This document shows positions 16,617-25,485 of a stretch of 41,858 nucleotides of DNA, in pieces. The position numbers and the translations under genes were made by a program. Position 1 is the first letter of the stretch, and the number at the start of each line of letters is the position of its first letter. The notes beneath the pieces were generated by a model that was not told the DNA's origin, did not search any database, and was given only the letters and a program-made list of their open reading frames with translations. The stretch spans positions 4,764-46,621 of the forward strand of contig DHSR01000066.1 of NCBI GenBank assembly GCA_002410555.1, written 5' to 3'. This stretch comes from Bacteroidales bacterium UBA5281. GTDB lineage: Bacteria > Bacteroidota > Bacteroidia > Bacteroidales > Lentimicrobiaceae.

Positions 16617-17051
16617 ATGTCTTCATCCGATTTTTGTGCCATAAAAGCTGGAAGAGTACATCATATTCAGGAAAACCAGGTCTTTGTTGAAGTAACTGCA
16701 CTAAGTGCGTGCGCCTCCTGTCATGTGAAAGGAGTGTGCGGTGCCGCGGAATCTGGTCAACGCCTGATTGAAGCACAAAAACCAGAAGGAATTAAGCTTA
16801 AGCCTGGCCAGGAGGTTTGGATTAATGCCCAACCCAGGGCCGGGCATAAGGCGGTAATCATAGGATACGTTATTCCTTTCATAATTCTGGTATTGGTTCT
16901 GATCGTGACAAGCCGGTTTGTCACTGAAATGGTTGCCGGCATACTTGCATTGTCTTCACTGCTGCCTTATTATCTTTTCGTTTATCTTTTTCGACATCGC
17001 ATTGAAACTCATTTCAAATTTACATTGTCCGCTAAATCAGGAGAAGCGTAA
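16617..17051 (+). CDS. rseC: RseC/SoxR-reducing-system family membrane protein
   Basis: The 144-residue product has an N-terminal beta domain with the cysteine cluster CASCHVKGVC (Cys32, Cys35, Cys41), typical of the RseC/RsxC-associated family, followed by two membrane helices (about 80-103 and 108-128) and a basic tail. In E. coli the family is tied to the Rsx (Rnf-like) SoxR-reducing system and to sigma-E control. Here it sits just ahead of the rnf genes, 230 bp upstream, the usual Bacteroidota order. The intervening gap has its own possible promoter, so it may be only partly co-transcribed with rnf. Confidence 0.9.
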   Translation: MSSSDFCAIKAGRVHHIQENQVFVEVTALSACASCHVKGVCGAAESGQRLIEAQKPEGIKLKPGQEVWINAQPRAGHKAVIIGYVIPFIILVLVLIVTSRFVTEMVAGILALSSLLPYYLFVYLFRHRIETHFKFTLSAKSGEA

Positions 17052-17213
17052 TTTATAGTCAATCTAAATAGAATTGTAACCTGTTGAATCATAGCTTCAT
17101 AGGTTTTCGGATATTGTATAAATCTAAATATCTATTTATATATATCTGTATATCAGGGTGTTGTGGATTTTCAAAAAGTAGCTAAATTGCGGACAATAGT
17201 TTTTAATTGTTCG

Positions 17214-17221
17214 TAATTTTG
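17214..17221 (+). promoter_or_regulatory. Candidate -7 box for the rnf operon
   Basis: TAATTTTG is an exact match to TAnnTTTG, about 60 bp before rnfB. A TTG at 17187-17189 lies 24 bp upstream, one base longer than the commonly quoted 17-23 spacing. The surrounding 230-bp gap is AT-rich and holds no gene. Confidence 0.45.
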
Positions 17222-17281
17222 TTGAGTTTTAAATGCATATTGAAAAGCATTTCAAATTATCAACAATAAAAAACAAATGGA

Positions 17282-18157
17282 GTGAACGAAACCCTTGTAT
17301 TTGCTGTGATATCATTGAGTGCCATTGGCGTCATATCGGCAGTAATTCTCTATTTTGTAGCTCAGAAGTTTAAAATAATTGAAGATCCACGAATAGATCT
17401 GGTGAGCGAAAAATTGCCCGGTGCCAATTGTGGCGGTTGTGGGCTGGCTGGCTGCCGTGCATTTGCCGAGCAGTTGGTAAAAAGCAGCGACCTGTCAGCA
17501 CTCAATTGCCCGGTAGGTGGCAGTGAAGTTATGAAAGAGGTAGCCTCCATTCTGGGACTGGAAGTAGAGGAGAAAGAACCACTCATTGCGGTGGTGCGTT
17601 GCAATGGCAGTCGCGTCAATGCCCCGCAGAAGATGATATATGACGGCGCAGAATCCTGTGCTTTTGCCCATGCGCTGGGAACAGGCGAAAGCGGCTGTCC
17701 TACCGGTTGTCTTGGATTGGGCGATTGTGTGGTGTCCTGTAACTTTGATGCCATTTATATTTCTCCGGAAACCGGATTACCTGTAGTGAGCGATGAAAAC
17801 TGCGTGGCCTGCGGAGCCTGTGTAAAAGCCTGCCCGCGAAATATCATTGAATTGCGGAAAAAAGGTAAAAAGGACAGGCGGATTTATGTTTCCTGTGTAA
17901 ATACTGAAAAAGGTGGACCTGCGCGTAAGAATTGTCAGGTTGCCTGTATTGGTTGCGGCAAGTGTGTAAAAGAATGTCCTTTTGATGCCATTACCCTGGT
18001 CAATAATCTCGCCTACATTGATTATGATAAATGTCGCCTGTGTCGAAAATGTGCCCCGGTGTGCCCCACGGGTGCCATTCTTGAAATTAATTTTCCATTG
18101 AAAAAAGAAAAACCTGCCGACCCCGGTATTGCTGTTGAAAACCCTACAGTAGTATAG
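17282..18157 (+). CDS. rnfB: Rnf complex subunit RnfB (iron-sulfur)
   Basis: RnfB is the ferredoxin-facing electron-entry subunit of the Rnf complex. The 291-residue product has one N-terminal membrane helix (about 5-27), a [4Fe-4S] domain with Cys50, Cys53, Cys58 and Cys76 (NCGGCGLAGC), then a long ferredoxin-like tail with several clusters: CPTGCLGLGDC, CVACGACVKACP, CIGCGKCVKECP and CRLCRKCAPVCP. This long form is typical of anaerobes, and E. coli RsxB is about 100 residues shorter. The start is GTG at 17282; an ATG four bases earlier reads Met-Glu-stop and is not usable. It is the first of six tightly packed genes. Confidence 0.95.
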   Translation: MNETLVFAVISLSAIGVISAVILYFVAQKFKIIEDPRIDLVSEKLPGANCGGCGLAGCRAFAEQLVKSSDLSALNCPVGGSEVMKEVASILGLEVEEKEPLIAVVRCNGSRVNAPQKMIYDGAESCAFAHALGTGESGCPTGCLGLGDCVVSCNFDAIYISPETGLPVVSDENCVACGACVKACPRNIIELRKKGKKDRRIYVSCVNTEKGGPARKNCQVACIGCGKCVKECPFDAITLVNNLAYIDYDKCRLCRKCAPVCPTGAILEINFPLKKEKPADPGIAVENPTVV

Positions 18158-18202
18158 TGAACGGTTAGCTTAAATTTGAGTTTAATACGAAATTTAATTA
18201 TA

Positions 18203-19534
18203 GTGAGAACTTTTAAAATAGGTGGCGTTCATCCCCCGGAACTGAAATTGTCGGCCGACCGGGAGATTGAACTGCTGCCCTTGCCCGCAAAAGTGATCAT
18301 TCCACTCTCGCAAAGCCTGGGCGCACCTTCCAGGGCAGCCATTCAAAAAGGGGATCTGGTAAAAGTGGGTCAGCTTATTGCCAAAGGTGAATCATTTATT
18401 TCATCCAATGTGCATTCGTCCGTTTCCGGAAAAGTAACTCGAATTGATGATGTCATGGATTCATCGGGGTACCGCCGTCCCGCTGTACTGATTGATGTAG
18501 AAGGAGACGAATGGGAGGAAAGCATTGACCGCTCACCTGATTTAAAGAGTGAGATCACAGCCTCTTCCGAAGAAATCATCCGCAAAATTTATGACATGGG
18601 TGTAGTGGGATTGGGAGGTGCTACCTTCCCTTCACATGTTAAACTGCGCTTACCTGAAGGTAAAAAAGCCGAATACCTGCTGATTAACGGAGTGGAATGT
18701 GAGCCTTATCTTACCGCTGACCACCGGGTTATGCTGGAACAGGGTGAAGAGGTAATAACAGGTATTCGCTTGCTGATGCGTGCCCTTGCGGTTGAAAAAG
18801 CCTTTATTGGTATTGAAAACAACAAGCCTGATGCCATACATCATTTGCAGCAGCTTTGTATCCCTTTCCCTGAAATAGAAGTTGTTCCATTGAAGGTTAA
18901 ATACCCACAAGGGGGTGAAAAGCAACTGATCAAAGCTGTTACAGGACGTGAGACTCCTTCGGGAAAACTTCCTCTCGAAGTGGGTTGTGTGGTGCAAAAT
19001 GTGGGTACAGCACTGGCGGTTTATGAGGCTGTACAAAAGAATAAGCCATTGATTGACCGGGTAGTGACCGTAACGGGGAAGAAGCTTGATCGTCCCAGTA
19101 ATCTAAGGGTTCGCATCGGTACCCCGGTTGGCAATCTCATTGAATATGCAGGTGGTCTGCCTGAAGATACCGGGAAAGTAATCAGTGGCGGCCCCATGAT
19201 GGGAAAAGCCCTGAGTTCTCTTGATGTACCTGTTGTTAAAGGTACATCGGGGATATTGTTGATGCCCGGCATAGAAAGCAAACGTGCGGCTCCTTTAAAT
19301 TGCATTCGCTGTGGACGCTGTGTAACTGTCTGTCCAATGGGACTTGAACCCATATTGCTCGCTCAGTTGTCTGAAAATTTTTTGTTTGAAAAAGCAGAAA
19401 AGGAGCGCATTATGGATTGTATAGAATGTGGTTCATGCCAATATACCTGCCCTGCGGGCCGGCCTTTACTTGATTACATCCGGCTTGGGAAAAATAAAAC
19501 CGGTATTATGATTAGAAACAGGGGGAAGAAATAA
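18203..19534 (+). CDS. rnfC: Rnf complex subunit RnfC
   Basis: RnfC is the peripheral NADH/FMN and iron-sulfur subunit. I place the start at GTG 18203 (RTFKIGGVHPPE), because the family begins with this motif; the frame extends to a TTG at 18176 but those nine residues look untranslated. The 443-residue product has the NQO1-like nucleotide fold (GVVGLGGATFPSHVKL, GVECEPYL) and two C-terminal [4Fe-4S] motifs, CIRCGRCVTVCP and CIECGSCQYTCP. The gap from rnfB is 45 bp and to rnfD only one base. Confidence 0.94.
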   Translation: MRTFKIGGVHPPELKLSADREIELLPLPAKVIIPLSQSLGAPSRAAIQKGDLVKVGQLIAKGESFISSNVHSSVSGKVTRIDDVMDSSGYRRPAVLIDVEGDEWEESIDRSPDLKSEITASSEEIIRKIYDMGVVGLGGATFPSHVKLRLPEGKKAEYLLINGVECEPYLTADHRVMLEQGEEVITGIRLLMRALAVEKAFIGIENNKPDAIHHLQQLCIPFPEIEVVPLKVKYPQGGEKQLIKAVTGRETPSGKLPLEVGCVVQNVGTALAVYEAVQKNKPLIDRVVTVTGKKLDRPSNLRVRIGTPVGNLIEYAGGLPEDTGKVISGGPMMGKALSSLDVPVVKGTSGILLMPGIESKRAAPLNCIRCGRCVTVCPMGLEPILLAQLSENFLFEKAEKERIMDCIECGSCQYTCPAGRPLLDYIRLGKNKTGIMIRNRGKK

Positions 19535-19535
19535 T

Positions 19536-20543
19536 ATGCAACTATTAACCGTTTCGGGTTCACCCCACGTTCACAGCTCACAAAATGTAAAATCAATCAT
19601 GTATGGTGTGGTTATTGCCATGATCCCCGCCATACTGGTATCTGTCTATTTTTTCGGTCTGGATGCAGCCAGGGTATTTTTGATATCTATTTTAGCCTGT
19701 CTCTTTTTTGAATGGTTTATTCAGAAGTACCTGATTAAGGGCCAGGTTACCATTAACGATGGTAGTGCCCTGGTTACCGGGGTATTACTCGCTTTTAATG
19801 TTCCGGCCAACCTGCCCGCCTGGATTTTGATAATCGGGGCCCTGGCCGCTATTGGTATAGCAAAAATGTCATTTGGCGGATTGGGTAAAAACCCTTTCAA
19901 TCCGGCATTGGTGGGTCGGGTATTTTTACTTATCTCCTTTCCGGTACAAATGACTACCTGGCCAAAACCACAAGCTTTGTTTGAGGCCCCGCTTACCGAT
20001 GCCCTTTCGGGACCTACAACGCTGGGCTTTTTTAAAGAAGGCTTAATGAAAGGTGAATCTGTGCAGGAGATTATGCACAATCCTGGTTTTCCCGGTTATG
20101 TCAACGACTTTCTGGGTGCTCAGGGTGGTTCATTGGGTGAAATATCGGCCTTTGCGTTACTACTAGGGGCTGCCTATATGTTTTATCGCAAAATCATCAC
20201 CTGGCATATTCCCGTTTCTTATTTAGGCTCAGCAGTAATTTTTTCAGGCATCCTATGGCTTGTTGACCCTACCCGGTTTATTGATCCGCTGATGCATCTG
20301 CTGGCAGGAGGAATGATACTGGGGGTCTTTTATATGGCAACGGATATGGTAACTTCGCCCATCACTGCGAAGGGGCAGTTGATCTTTGGTACAGGTGCCG
20401 GCTTGCTTACCATACTTATCAGGGTATGGGGAGTGTATCCAGAAGGAGTTTCCTTTGCCATCCTGATTATGAATGCTTTTACGCCGCTTATAAATATGGC
20501 ATTTAAACCCAAACGTTTTGGAGAAAGGATGGCCCATGGCTAA
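19536..20543 (+). CDS. rnfD: Rnf complex membrane subunit RnfD
   Basis: The 335-residue polytopic membrane protein has about nine or ten helices and belongs to the NqrB/RnfD family. A covalent-FMN site is likely at Thr161 in ALSGPTTLG (158-162), where the usual motif is SGAT; Pro replaces Ala here. Other family motifs include GLGKNPFNPALVGR and YMATDMVTSPIT. It shares the electron path with RnfG and RnfE. Its stop overlaps the rnfG start by 8 nt (ATGGCTAA). Confidence 0.95.
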   Translation: MQLLTVSGSPHVHSSQNVKSIMYGVVIAMIPAILVSVYFFGLDAARVFLISILACLFFEWFIQKYLIKGQVTINDGSALVTGVLLAFNVPANLPAWILIIGALAAIGIAKMSFGGLGKNPFNPALVGRVFLLISFPVQMTTWPKPQALFEAPLTDALSGPTTLGFFKEGLMKGESVQEIMHNPGFPGYVNDFLGAQGGSLGEISAFALLLGAAYMFYRKIITWHIPVSYLGSAVIFSGILWLVDPTRFIDPLMHLLAGGMILGVFYMATDMVTSPITAKGQLIFGTGAGLLTILIRVWGVYPEGVSFAILIMNAFTPLINMAFKPKRFGERMAHG

Positions 20544-21114
20544 ACTGGAATCTTCATTCAGAAATATGGTTGTGGTGTTGCTGGTTATAACACTGGTGGC
20601 ATCTCTTTCATTGGCTGCCGTTTATAATGTTACCAAACAGCCTATTGAGGCAGCACGGCAGGCCAAAAAAGAAAAGGCGATAAAAAAGGTGCTGCCGGTT
20701 TTCGGGCAGCTTGAAGAAGAAGCTGTACTGCCTCCCACCGGCAAAGATCCGGTGGTGGTTTATAAAGCATTTAATGCAGATACTTTAGTGGGATATGCCG
20801 TGGAAACATATTCTGATAACGGTTTCGGGGGGAGAATTCAACTGATGATTGGATTTTTACCCGACCTGAGTATATACAATACCGCCGTATTGAAACACAT
20901 GGAAACTCCTGGGCTGGGGGATAAGATGGACGTGGAGAAATCCAATTTTCCGGTTCAGTTTGAGAGAATGAAAGCGGAAAGCTTCCCACTTGCTGTGAAA
21001 AAAGATGGAGGCGCAGTGGATGCCATCACAGCAGCTACCATCAGCTCGCGCGCATTTGTTGATGGGGTTAACAGAGCCTATGAAACTTTAAAAGCAAAAG
21101 GAGATAAACAATGA
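20536..21114 (+). CDS. rnfG: Rnf complex flavoprotein subunit RnfG
   Basis: The 192-residue product has one N-terminal membrane helix (about 10-30) and a periplasmic FMN-binding domain. The flavin attachment site is ITAATISS with Thr168; the family consensus is [S/T]GAT, so Ala replaces Gly. The upstream motif GGRIQLMIGF and HMETPGLGDK are typical for the family. I chose the ATG at 20536, inside the rnfD stop region, over a TTG six codons earlier. The stop overlaps the rnfE start by 4 nt (ATGA). Confidence 0.95.
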   Translation: MAKLESSFRNMVVVLLVITLVASLSLAAVYNVTKQPIEAARQAKKEKAIKKVLPVFGQLEEEAVLPPTGKDPVVVYKAFNADTLVGYAVETYSDNGFGGRIQLMIGFLPDLSIYNTAVLKHMETPGLGDKMDVEKSNFPVQFERMKAESFPLAVKKDGGAVDAITAATISSRAFVDGVNRAYETLKAKGDKQ

Positions 21115-21692
21115 ATCGTTTGGAATATTTTTCTCGCGGATTGTTGCGCAATAACCCGGTTTTTGTTTTGTTGCTTGGCATGTGTCCAACCCTGGGGGTG
21201 ACCACCTCAGCCATTAACGGCATGGGTATGGGACTGGCCACTACCTTTGTTCTGGTAATGTCGAATGTAGTTATTTCGCTGGTCAAAAATGTAATTCCCG
21301 ATAAAGTGCGTATTCCTGCATTTATTGTTATTATTGCTTCTTTTGTAACCGTAGTTGATCTGGTAATGGCTGGCTTCGCACCTGCATTGCATGAACAACT
21401 TGGTATTTTTATCCCCCTTATTGTGGTCAATTGTATTGTTTTGGGCAGGGCTGAAGCTTTTGCATCTAAAAATACCGTTTTTAGTTCCATTCTCGATGGC
21501 CTGGGCATGGGCCTGGGCTTTGCCTTTGCCCTTACCCTGCTGGGTAGCATCAGGGAAATACTTGGCAGCGGCGCTTTCTTCGGTATGAAGTTTATACAGG
21601 GGGATGCCATACTACTCTTTGTACTTGCACCAGGAGCATTTATAGCTTTGGGATACCTGATTGCCCTCATCAATAAATTGCGTAAAGTTTAA
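21111..21692 (+). CDS. rnfE: Rnf complex membrane subunit RnfE
   Basis: The 193-residue membrane protein has about six helices and carries the RnfE/NqrD signature NPVFVLLLGMCPTLGVT, with the conserved Cys25 that takes part in an intramembrane iron-sulfur site together with RnfA, and a second conserved Cys in IVVNCIVLGRAEAFAS. It overlaps rnfG by 4 nt and precedes rnfA by 17 bp. Confidence 0.95.
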   Translation: MNRLEYFSRGLLRNNPVFVLLLGMCPTLGVTTSAINGMGMGLATTFVLVMSNVVISLVKNVIPDKVRIPAFIVIIASFVTVVDLVMAGFAPALHEQLGIFIPLIVVNCIVLGRAEAFASKNTVFSSILDGLGMGLGFAFALTLLGSIREILGSGAFFGMKFIQGDAILLFVLAPGAFIALGYLIALINKLRKV

Positions 21693-21709
21693 CCGGAAAA
21701 ACAACTGAT

Positions 21710-22282
21710 ATGGAATACATTATCATCATCATCTCGGCCATATTTGTCAATAACATCGTTTTTGCGCAGTTTCTTGGCATTTGTCCTTTTTTAGGAGTTT
21801 CAGGCAAACTGTCTACATCGGTTGGTATGGGTGGAGCCGTAATTTTTGTGATGACGCTGGCAACCATAGTTACTTACCTTATTTATCAATTTATTCTGGT
21901 GCCATTTGGCCTGGGCTTTCTTCAGACCATAAGTTACATTTTGGTTATTGCCGCATTGGTGCAAATGGTTGAAATTATTCTGAAAAAAGTAAGTCCTGCT
22001 TTGTATCAGGCCTTGGGTATCTTCCTGCCACTCATCACTACCAATTGTGCAGTGCTGGGCGTGGCCATTCTGGTCATTCAAAAAGATTTTAACCTGGTGC
22101 AAAGCGTGGTCTACGCAGTGGCCACTTCCGTGGGATTTACCCTGGCACTGGCTATTTTTGCCGGCATTCGTGAACATCTCGAACTTATGGGTGTACCCAA
22201 AGGCATGCGCGGGGTGCCAATAGCCCTGGTCGTGGCCGGTTTGCTTTCCCTGGCCTTTATGGGATTTGCCGGATTGGTGTAA
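21710..22282 (+). CDS. rnfA: Rnf complex membrane subunit RnfA
   Basis: The 190-residue membrane protein is the inverted-topology partner of RnfE. It starts with EYIIIIISAIFVNNIVFAQF and has the conserved Cys in LGICPFLGV and in TTNCAVLGVAI. It closes the rnfBCDGEA set, so every subunit of a working Na+- or H+-pumping ferredoxin:NAD+ oxidoreductase is present and intact. A hairpin lies about 48 bp after the stop. Confidence 0.96.
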   Translation: MEYIIIIISAIFVNNIVFAQFLGICPFLGVSGKLSTSVGMGGAVIFVMTLATIVTYLIYQFILVPFGLGFLQTISYILVIAALVQMVEIILKKVSPALYQALGIFLPLITTNCAVLGVAILVIQKDFNLVQSVVYAVATSVGFTLALAIFAGIREHLELMGVPKGMRGVPIALVVAGLLSLAFMGFAGLV

Positions 22283-22710
22283 ATTATTTAAAGATTGGCC
22301 ACTCGAGCGTCAGGCTGTGACCAGGGAATCGCTTTTGACTTAAGGGCAAAAGCGGGCAAGCTGCCTACTGCGAATAATTTATAAGCGAGAATTGTAATAA
22401 TATCTAGCCAAAACTTACGCGCTGATTTTTAAATATTCAGGTTAAAAAACAATAAGTTGCGATGCAAGCCAACGCAGGGTCTGGATATGTGTAAAGATTT
22501 AATAGATTATTTATTTTAGACTCCAAACATATTTACAATGTACATGTTTTATATAAAAGACTGATAAAATATATTGTCCATGTTCTGTTAATTACTATTT
22601 TTAACGCTTTGGCAGTTTTATATTTATATGGATGTCTTTTCTTTATGGAGAGTTGATTGGGTAATTTTTTAAATCTACAGTTATATGGTGCTAAACCGTT
22701 TCATTTTTCT
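22283..22710 (+). other. 428-bp gene-free stretch after rnf, with one hairpin
   Basis: The stretch starts with a GC-richer block (about 22290-22375) and then becomes strongly AT-rich. CGCTTTTG (22330-22337) pairs with CAAAAGCG (22347-22354) across a 9-nt loop; there is no T-tract behind it, so it is at best a weak terminator of the rnf transcript or an RNA structure. No tRNA fold, long ORF or repeat is visible. The AT-rich end probably holds the promoter of the GH5 gene, but I see no exact TAnnTTTG box. Confidence 0.5.
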
Positions 22711-25416
22711 ATGAATAAAACCCTGCATATTCTTTTAATGAGTCTTTTATGGCCATTTTTGGCTGGGGCGCAGGGCTTCCTGCATACTTCCGGAAAGTTC
22801 ATCTATGACGGTGCAGGCAATGAAGTTATTCTTCGTGGAATTGGAACGGGTAACTGGCTGTTGCAGGAAGGCTATATGATGAAATCTGTGGAAGTTGCAG
22901 GTGCAATGTACCAATACCGTGAGAAACTCATTGAAACCATAGGCGAAGATCGGACGGCTGTTTTTTATGAAGCCTGGCTCGACAATCATTTCACCCGCCG
23001 GGATGCAGATTCTCTGACAGCCTGGGGATTTAACAGTGTAAGGGTAGCCATGCACTATAAATGGCTTACCCTGCCTATTGAAGATGAACCTGTTGCAGGA
23101 CAGGATACCTGGCTTGAAGCGGGCTTTGTAAGACTTGACAGCCTGCTGGCCTGGTGTGGTGACAATCAACTATATCTTATACTCGATTTGCATGGAGCAC
23201 CCGGAGGACAGGGTCATGAATCCAATATTTCTGATTACGACCCTTCCAAACCATCGTTGTGGGAAAGTGCCGAAAACAGGCGAAAAACAGTAGCTTTGTG
23301 GGCGCAACTCGCCCAACGGTACGCCGGTGAAACCTGGATAGGCGGTTATGACATCCTCAACGAACCCAACTGGGAGTTGCCGGGTGGAACCCTGCTCAGA
23401 CAGCTTTATACAGATATTACCAATGCCATAAGAACAGTGGATACCAATCACATCATCATTGTTGAGGGCAACTGGTTTGGCAATGATTATACCGGTCTCA
23501 CCCCGCCCTGGGATGAAAATATGGTATACAGCTTTCATAAATACTGGACTTACAATACGCAACAATCTCTGGCCTGGATTGTGGCCATGCGTAACAATTA
23601 TAATGTTCCTATATGGCTGGGAGAGTCGGGTGAAAATTCCAATTCTTGGTTTACAGACCTTATTGCCTTGTGTGAAGAAAATAAAATTGGCTGGTCGTGG
23701 TGGCCGGTAAAAAAGGCGGGTATCAATAATGTACTCCGGGTGCACGAAAGTACGGCCTATAACAATCTGATGAATTACTGGAAAAATGGCTCTCCTGTTT
23801 TTACCGCCGATCAGGCATTTGATGCAGTAATGGAATGGGCCAACCTACACCGGATAGAAAATTGCACGGTTCAGTATGACGTGATTGATGCCATGATCAG
23901 ACAGCCATTTACCGATACTACGAAACCATTTAAGTGCCATGTGGCCGGGCAGTCCATTGCCGCTCCGGATTATGATTCAGGCCGAAGTTCTGCGGCTTAC
24001 TATGATAAAGATAGTGCGGATTATCATTTGGAAACCGGTGATTTCGGTATCTGGAATTCCGGCTGGTCCTACCGCAACGATGGGGTAGATATTGGTACTT
24101 CTCAGGATACTGATCCTGGCAGTAACGGATATTATGTAGGGTGGACTGAAGATGGAGAATGGCTTGAGTATACCATTCACACCGTTTCGTCTGCGGCCTG
24201 GACAATAAATCTTCGCTCAGCTTCATACAATGCGACAGCAGGACGGGTGCGTTTTTCGATAAATGGTACGGATATAAGCCCATCACATATATTACCTTCC
24301 ACGGGAGGATGGCAAAACTGGCACAATACTGCCATTAGTCAGGTAATTGTGCCCGCCGGACGCAATAGATTGCGACTGACTTTTGAAAAGGGAGGTTCAA
24401 ATATGAGTTTCTTTACTCTGAATGATTCAATGAGCATTTCAGAGGTGCCATTTCATGCCCTTTCATCAGAAACTTCAGTTTCAGGAGAATATATACTATT
24501 AACTCTCAACAAACCAGTAACCGTGATGAATGCCATTCCTGCCGATTTTGCCCTGGTTGTGGATGGGAAAGGCCGGATTATCCAGGAAGTCAGCGTTGAT
24601 ACTGACAATCAAATGAAACTTAAATTAGTGCTCACCCAACCCATAATGTTTTCGGCGCGCGAATTGAGTCTTTCCTATTCCGGTAACAATATTGCCAGCG
24701 ATTCCAGCTTGCTTGAGCATTTTTCCGGTTTGCCGGTGACACTAAAGGTACCTTCCCGCAAATGGATTCCCGGATTAATAGAAGCGGAAGATTATGATCT
24801 GAATGTAGGATTCCAGCTTGAAAATTGCCTGGATATTGGCGGTGGTTTCAACTTAGCTTTTGCTAATAACGGAGATTATGTTGATTATAATGTTTTCATT
24901 GCACAGGCCGGGACTTATAATTTTGATTTCAGGGTAGCCTCAATGTATTCGAATGGAAGGATAAGTATAAGGCTGGTGTATGAAAATGATTTTACTACTG
25001 TTGGGAATATCAATATTTCAGCAACTGGTGGATGGCAGTCATGGTCAAACCAGCCTCTATCTGTTGTTTTGCCTGCCGGGAATCAAATTCTTCGGTTATA
25101 TTCACTTGCAGGGGAATACAATCTGAACTGGTTTGACATTTCCCAGGTGAATGCCCTGTCTGAAACACTGGCTAAAAATAATTTTAAGTTGTTTCCTAAT
25201 CCCACAAATGGTGAACTGCATATTCAATCATCATTGCCCGGGCAGAAAATAAAAGGACTAAGGCTTTTCAACATACAGGGCAGCCTGATTTGGGAAATGG
25301 AATCAGTGCTCAATCCTGATGAATTTTGGCTGCCCCACCATCTGAATTCAGGTCTGTATATGTTGGAAATCATAACAGAGGAGGGTGAATGCCGGCATAA
25401 ATTTTTAAAAATGTAA
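22711..25416 (+). CDS. Secreted GH5 glycoside hydrolase with two CBM6-like modules and T9SS sorting domain
   Basis: This 901-residue exported enzyme probably cuts a beta-linked polysaccharide. Residues 1-20 are a signal peptide. The GH5 (beta/alpha)8 domain (about 25-360) has the acid/base Glu218 in YDILNEPNW and the nucleophile Glu305 in IWLGESGE, plus LILDLHGAPGGQ and SFHKYW. A CBM6-like module lies at about 410-570 (GYYVGWTEDGEWLEY, VPAGRNRLRL), a beta-sandwich linker at 570-688, a second CBM6-like module at 688-812 (IEAEDYD, ANNGDYVDY), and a type A T9SS C-terminal domain from about 827 (LFPNPTNGEL to the end). The ATG at 22711 is chosen because it begins the signal peptide directly. It stands alone, not in a SusCD-type locus. 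The exact substrate (cellulose, mannan, beta-1,3-glucan and so on) is not decidable here. Confidence 0.92.
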   Translation: MNKTLHILLMSLLWPFLAGAQGFLHTSGKFIYDGAGNEVILRGIGTGNWLLQEGYMMKSVEVAGAMYQYREKLIETIGEDRTAVFYEAWLDNHFTRRDADSLTAWGFNSVRVAMHYKWLTLPIEDEPVAGQDTWLEAGFVRLDSLLAWCGDNQLYLILDLHGAPGGQGHESNISDYDPSKPSLWESAENRRKTVALWAQLAQRYAGETWIGGYDILNEPNWELPGGTLLRQLYTDITNAIRTVDTNHIIIVEGNWFGNDYTGLTPPWDENMVYSFHKYWTYNTQQSLAWIVAMRNNYNVPIWLGESGENSNSWFTDLIALCEENKIGWSWWPVKKAGINNVLRVHESTAYNNLMNYWKNGSPVFTADQAFDAVMEWANLHRIENCTVQYDVIDAMIRQPFTDTTKPFKCHVAGQSIAAPDYDSGRSSAAYYDKDSADYHLETGDFGIWNSGWSYRNDGVDIGTSQDTDPGSNGYYVGWTEDGEWLEYTIHTVSSAAWTINLRSASYNATAGRVRFSINGTDISPSHILPSTGGWQNWHNTAISQVIVPAGRNRLRLTFEKGGSNMSFFTLNDSMSISEVPFHALSSETSVSGEYILLTLNKPVTVMNAIPADFALVVDGKGRIIQEVSVDTDNQMKLKLVLTQPIMFSARELSLSYSGNNIASDSSLLEHFSGLPVTLKVPSRKWIPGLIEAEDYDLNVGFQLENCLDIGGGFNLAFANNGDYVDYNVFIAQAGTYNFDFRVASMYSNGRISIRLVYENDFTTVGNINISATGGWQSWSNQPLSVVLPAGNQILRLYSLAGEYNLNWFDISQVNALSETLAKNNFKLFPNPTNGELHIQSSLPGQKIKGLRLFNIQGSLIWEMESVLNPDEFWLPHHLNSGLYMLEIITEEGECRHKFLKM

Positions 25417-25485
25417 GAACCTGAACCAAGATTGTAACATTAATAAGTTTATAGATGTAATAATAAAAACCTTTTCAGTGAAGCT

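Noticed and set aside
22330..22354. Strong intrinsic terminator of the rnf operon
   Set aside because: The 8-bp hairpin is real, but no T-tract follows it, so it is reported only as a hairpin in the gap.
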